In this document: positions 8,058 through 10,287 of the stretch, piece by piece
Layout: every line of letters begins with the position of its first letter
How positions within the stretch are numbered: the first letter of the stretch is position 1
Origin: Euperipatoides rowelli
Taxonomy: Eukaryota > Onychophora > Udeonychophora > Euonychophora > Peripatopsidae
Length of the DNA: 10,287 nt
Direction: 5' to 3' (one strand)
NCBI GenBank assembly: GCA_003024985.2
Contig: PXIH01S0013582.1
The notes under the pieces: model-generated
The model's database searches: none
Told to the model about the DNA's origin: nothing
Seen by the model: the letters and a program-made list of their open reading frames with translations, nothing else
Made by a program: the position numbers and the translations under genes

Positions 8058-8061
8058 TTAA
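8058..8061. repeat. TTAA target duplication, left
   Basis: TTAA directly precedes the left inverted repeat and matches the TTAA at 9649-9652. Confidence 0.85.
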
Positions 8062-8077
8062 AGGTATACTATCACCA
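8062..8077 (+). repeat. left terminal inverted repeat
   Basis: AGGTATACTATCACCA pairs perfectly with 9633-9648. It runs on into an A tract (8077-8089) that faces a T/A-rich tract at the other end. Confidence 0.9.
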
Positions 8078-8354
8078 AAAAAAAAAAAACTTTAGATATT
8101 CAAAATCTGCTTAAGAAAAAAAATGATACATATAATTTTTAATTCTCAATTATGAATTATTTAGTTATTCTAATTTTAAATTTGTGAATTTGGTCTTTTT
8201 TTTTTTTTTTTGGTTGCCACTCATTTCCACTTTGACATTTTTGTGACCAAGTCAATGATGTCACATTACGGCCAGTGTACTCCATTTTTCCTGGTAATTA
8301 CATGGTAAAGATACCAAATTAATTTTTTTATATTTTTTACTTCCTCAGAAAAAA

Positions 8355-8521
8355 ATGAATATAAACTGTGTGACTATGGGATGCAGTAATAGTCAAAATT
8401 AAAAGGGTCTTCACTTTCACAAATTTCCTAAGAAATAATTGATAAAAAAAATGTTAATCATTCAGCCTGGACTCCGACAAAATACAACTTCTTATGTTCA
8501 AAACAAACTCTACAGAGATAG
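8355..8521 (+). pseudogene. broken THAP zinc-finger domain of the transposase
   Basis: From ATG 8355 the frame reads MNINCVTMGCSNSQN, a stop (8400), then KGLHFHKFPKK and a second stop (8436). After a frameshift between 8436 and 8468 it resumes as WTPTKYNFLCSK (8468-8503) and stops at 8519. This follows the THAP pattern: C-x4-C at the start (8367, 8382), HKFP, then WTPTKY and CSK about 36 residues after the second Cys. The last zinc ligand, normally His after CSK, is Gln (8504-8506). The central Trp expected before the WTP block appears as Met (8451-8453). THAP domains bind DNA and in transposases recognise the element's own ends. The two stops, frameshift and lost ligand show the copy is dead. 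The ATG is supported by its place just before the first Cys. Confidence 0.82.
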
Positions 8522-8999
8522 GTTTTTAGCACATATGGAGTAAAATTAGATTAAATAAATTTACACAAAGATTGACAGAAACATAAATAGACACTCGTAA
8601 GCAATGTTGGCACAATGGTGTTTTGGATTTCAAATTTACCATTGTCATGCAGGCCAAAAACTGCCAATCAGAAGTCTATCACAAGTCAACTTCTGATTGG
8701 CTGTTTATTTATGCTTTAATATTTAAGTTGGAGTTAGGGTTAGTGTACAGTTAAGGTTAGTAGATCATTTAATAGGCTGCATTACAATGGTAGGGCTGAG
8801 ATCCAGATGCTATGGAGATAAAACATGATACTGAGATGAATTTTTAGCACATTTAGAGTAAATCAAAGTTCATAATAGGACTCACTGTGGTCAAATTAGA
8901 GGACATAAATTAACACGGAGTTCGGATTAAAATTAATAAAGTTCCGAGACAAAATAGAAACTTAAATAAGCACTCATAAGTGATGTTTTTACAATGGAG
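8521..8999 (+). repeat. internal direct duplication inside the TTAA element
   Basis: Copy A (8521-8620) and copy B (8838-8999) share TTTTTAGCACAT at their start, then AAATTAGA, CATAAAT/ATAAAT and ACAC blocks. Both end with AGAAAC.TAAATA, CACTC.TAAG and ACAATGG. Copy A is about 60 bases shorter, mainly through gaps in the middle. The copies are diverged but collinear, so the element contains a partial internal duplication. Confidence 0.65.
8663..8701. repeat. perfect 13-bp inverted repeat (hairpin)
   Basis: GCCAATCAGAAGT (8663-8675) and its exact reverse complement (8689-8701) flank a 13-base loop. It lies between the two copies of the internal duplication. Its GC content is higher than the surroundings. 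It may be the remnant of a nested miniature element or a structural feature of the transposon. Confidence 0.85.
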
Positions 9000-9400
9000 T
9001 ACTAATGGTGTAGATAAATACTAATATCCTTTAATTGAATTGTACTAAAATCATTTATCAAATGTATTTTATAATAGCCTTTTTTTTTTGTTTAAGTTAA
9101 TAATTTAAAGTTAAGATCCAATCTCTTATTTAAATTTTATTCAATGCCAGAACCCTAAATATTGTACTCTATAAAATTAAGTACTGTAGCCTACTTTTAA
9201 TGTTTCATAGCTGAGCCTGTATAACTATCATCTTCAGAACTTACCATCTATGAGTACGATCACAGAGCCTCAAATAAATAAGGATGTACTTTGCATCTGT
9301 TATTTTAAATGCTATATTAAATAATAATTTATGTAATTAACAAAAATATAAAAATTAGAATTTTAAAAAATTGAATAAATTTACAAAACTATACAGCTGC

Positions 9401-9514
9401 TTAATTCTCACTCATTAGATTTGCATAACGTGGGGATAGCCAGTTGTTAAAGAAGTCGTAAACTGACGTTTCACTCTCTGTCAACACTTTTGTGTTTTGT
9501 ATATTATAGTGTGT
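9401..9514 (-). other. short antisense open segment in the TTAA element
   Basis: The minus strand is open for 37 codons before TAA (9403-9401) and includes TESETSVYDFFNNWLSPRYA, a more balanced peptide than its A+T-rich surroundings would give. There is no ATG at its start and no motif I recognise. It could be a remnant of a second reading frame of the element or chance. Confidence 0.2.
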
Positions 9515-9632
9515 CTACACGTCAACAAATTTTTAAAATAATAATATAAAATCAATGGAACATTAAATTTTTAAAAAAATTAGAAATTCGTGAATTATAT
9601 AGTTACACTTTCTATATGTATTTTAAAAAAAA

Positions 9633-9648
9633 TGGTGATAGTATACCT
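9633..9648 (-). repeat. right terminal inverted repeat
   Basis: TGGTGATAGTATACCT is the exact reverse complement of the left repeat at 8062-8077. Confidence 0.9.
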
Positions 9649-9652
9649 TTAA
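9649..9652. repeat. TTAA target duplication, right
   Basis: TTAA directly follows the right inverted repeat and matches 8058-8061. Confidence 0.85.
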
Positions 9653-10287
9653 TAAACTAATATGGCTAAAAAGTGATAAAATACCAATGTTTATTTCCTA
9701 AATGGTATAAAATCATTTTAATTTTTTGATGATAAATTTGAGAAAACTTAATTTCAAAACCTCTTGCTCTAGGAATGAATATGTATGGAAACGTTTAACT
9801 CATTTTGGTCATTTTAAATCTGGAAGGAAAAATGAAAACATGGATTTAATCTGCAAACGTGGATTGTTGTCATGACACCAACAAGATCAGCATAAGGTCA
9901 TTACTTAATACAAATCTTTTGATCAAGGTATAAATCTTCTGGATAAATTAGAAGTTATAAATAAATATGCAAATAAAAATCTCACTGTACAAATATAAGA
10001 TTCTGTTTAGAAGTTAAATTTAACCAAGAATTCATAGTTAGTGAGAAAAATTTGCTTAATTTAAAATTTCTGGATTTTAAGGTAAGTAAAGAACTAGTCA
10101 TGTTACATGTATAGTAGATTCTTATTAATGCATCTATTGAACAATGAAATTGTAACATGGAATTTACAAAAGAAAAAAAAACTGGATCAATTATAGGCAA
10201 ACATAACCTATTAGAAAGATTAAGTTCAAAAATTTAAAAAATTCTTGTTTAAAAAGTGACATTTATTCCTTTTACAATCAACAATTA
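9653..10287. other. A+T-rich stretch without a supported gene
   Basis: No gene, repeat array or transposon end was found. A perfect-looking splice donor (AAG|GTAAGT, cut after 10081) follows a plus-strand frame open from 9977, and a minus-strand 72-codon frame spans 9982-10200. Neither has a recognisable motif, and both fit chance in such sequence. Confidence 0.5.

Larger units (their letters stand above)
8062..9648 (+). mobile_element. Kolobok-like DNA transposon, TTAA target, THAP remnant
   Basis: The element is 1,587 bp. Its ends are perfect 16-bp inverted repeats, AGGTATACTATCACCA (8062-8077) and the reverse complement (9633-9648). Both are directly flanked by TTAA (8058-8061 and 9649-9652), a 4-bp target duplication. 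TTAA is used by piggyBac and Kolobok elements. PiggyBac ends begin with CC, whereas these begin AGG, and inside is a decayed THAP zinc finger, which Kolobok transposases are known to carry. P elements also carry THAP but make 8-bp duplications. No transposase catalytic core can be read, so the copy is internally deleted and inactive. It inserted close to the 5' end of the minus-strand retroelement. Kolobok membership is an inference; the ends, target site and THAP reading are seen directly. Confidence 0.85.

Noticed and set aside
8738-8762. Telomere-like TTAGGGTTAG
   Set aside because: Only one full unit with a partial neighbour, too short to be an interstitial telomere repeat.
9909-10090. 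Plus-strand short frames ending at a consensus splice donor AAG|GTAAGT (cut after 10081)
   Set aside because: The donor is good but isolated. The frame before it opens only at 9977, no acceptor or motif was found, and the preceding frame (9909-9998) is out of phase.
9982-10200. Minus-strand 72-codon frame
   Set aside because: No recognisable family; the composition is that of random A+T-rich DNA.

Overview
This is an A+T-rich, gene-poor piece of animal genome, not bacterial DNA. The base use, long A and T runs, one unresolved base (n at 2862), a minisatellite and the layered decayed transposons all point to a draft metazoan assembly. An invertebrate is the best guess, but nothing here fixes the phylum. 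No intact protein-coding gene was found. The longest ATG-started frames are chance frames or lie antisense to the real, decayed coding remnants.

Layout. 1-2000: mostly featureless A+T-rich DNA, with a local cluster of CpG around 760-960. 2005-2118 (minus): a short, clean, unusually protein-like open segment that looks like the last exon of an unidentified gene. 2447-2656: a G-quadruplex-capable C-rich tract and a 49-bp direct duplication. 2742-3026: a 23-bp minisatellite of about 12.5 units. 3236-7853 (minus): remains of a Ty3/gypsy-like LTR retrotransposon. A Gag-like reading begins at an ATG at 7725, later Gag pieces follow, and an integrase remnant (H-x6-H zinc-binding half plus the YGIP core region) lies at 3565-4052. 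Reverse transcriptase and RNase H are missing. 4075-4565: a non-autonomous hAT/Charlie-like element sits inside this retroelement. 5335-6015: a stretch of different composition that interrupts it and may be another insertion. 8062-9648: a 1,587-bp DNA transposon with 16-bp terminal inverted repeats, flanked by TTAA on both sides. It carries a broken THAP zinc-finger reading frame, so it is best called Kolobok-like. 9653-10287: no supported feature.

How it fits together. This is a nested transposon graveyard. The retroelement came first and lost its reverse transcriptase. The hAT element landed in it later, and the TTAA element landed near its 5' end. All coding remnants carry stops or frameshifts, so nothing here is likely to be mobile. 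The most informative discoveries are the TTAA/THAP element and the integrase and Gag readings on the strand opposite the longest ATG-started frames.
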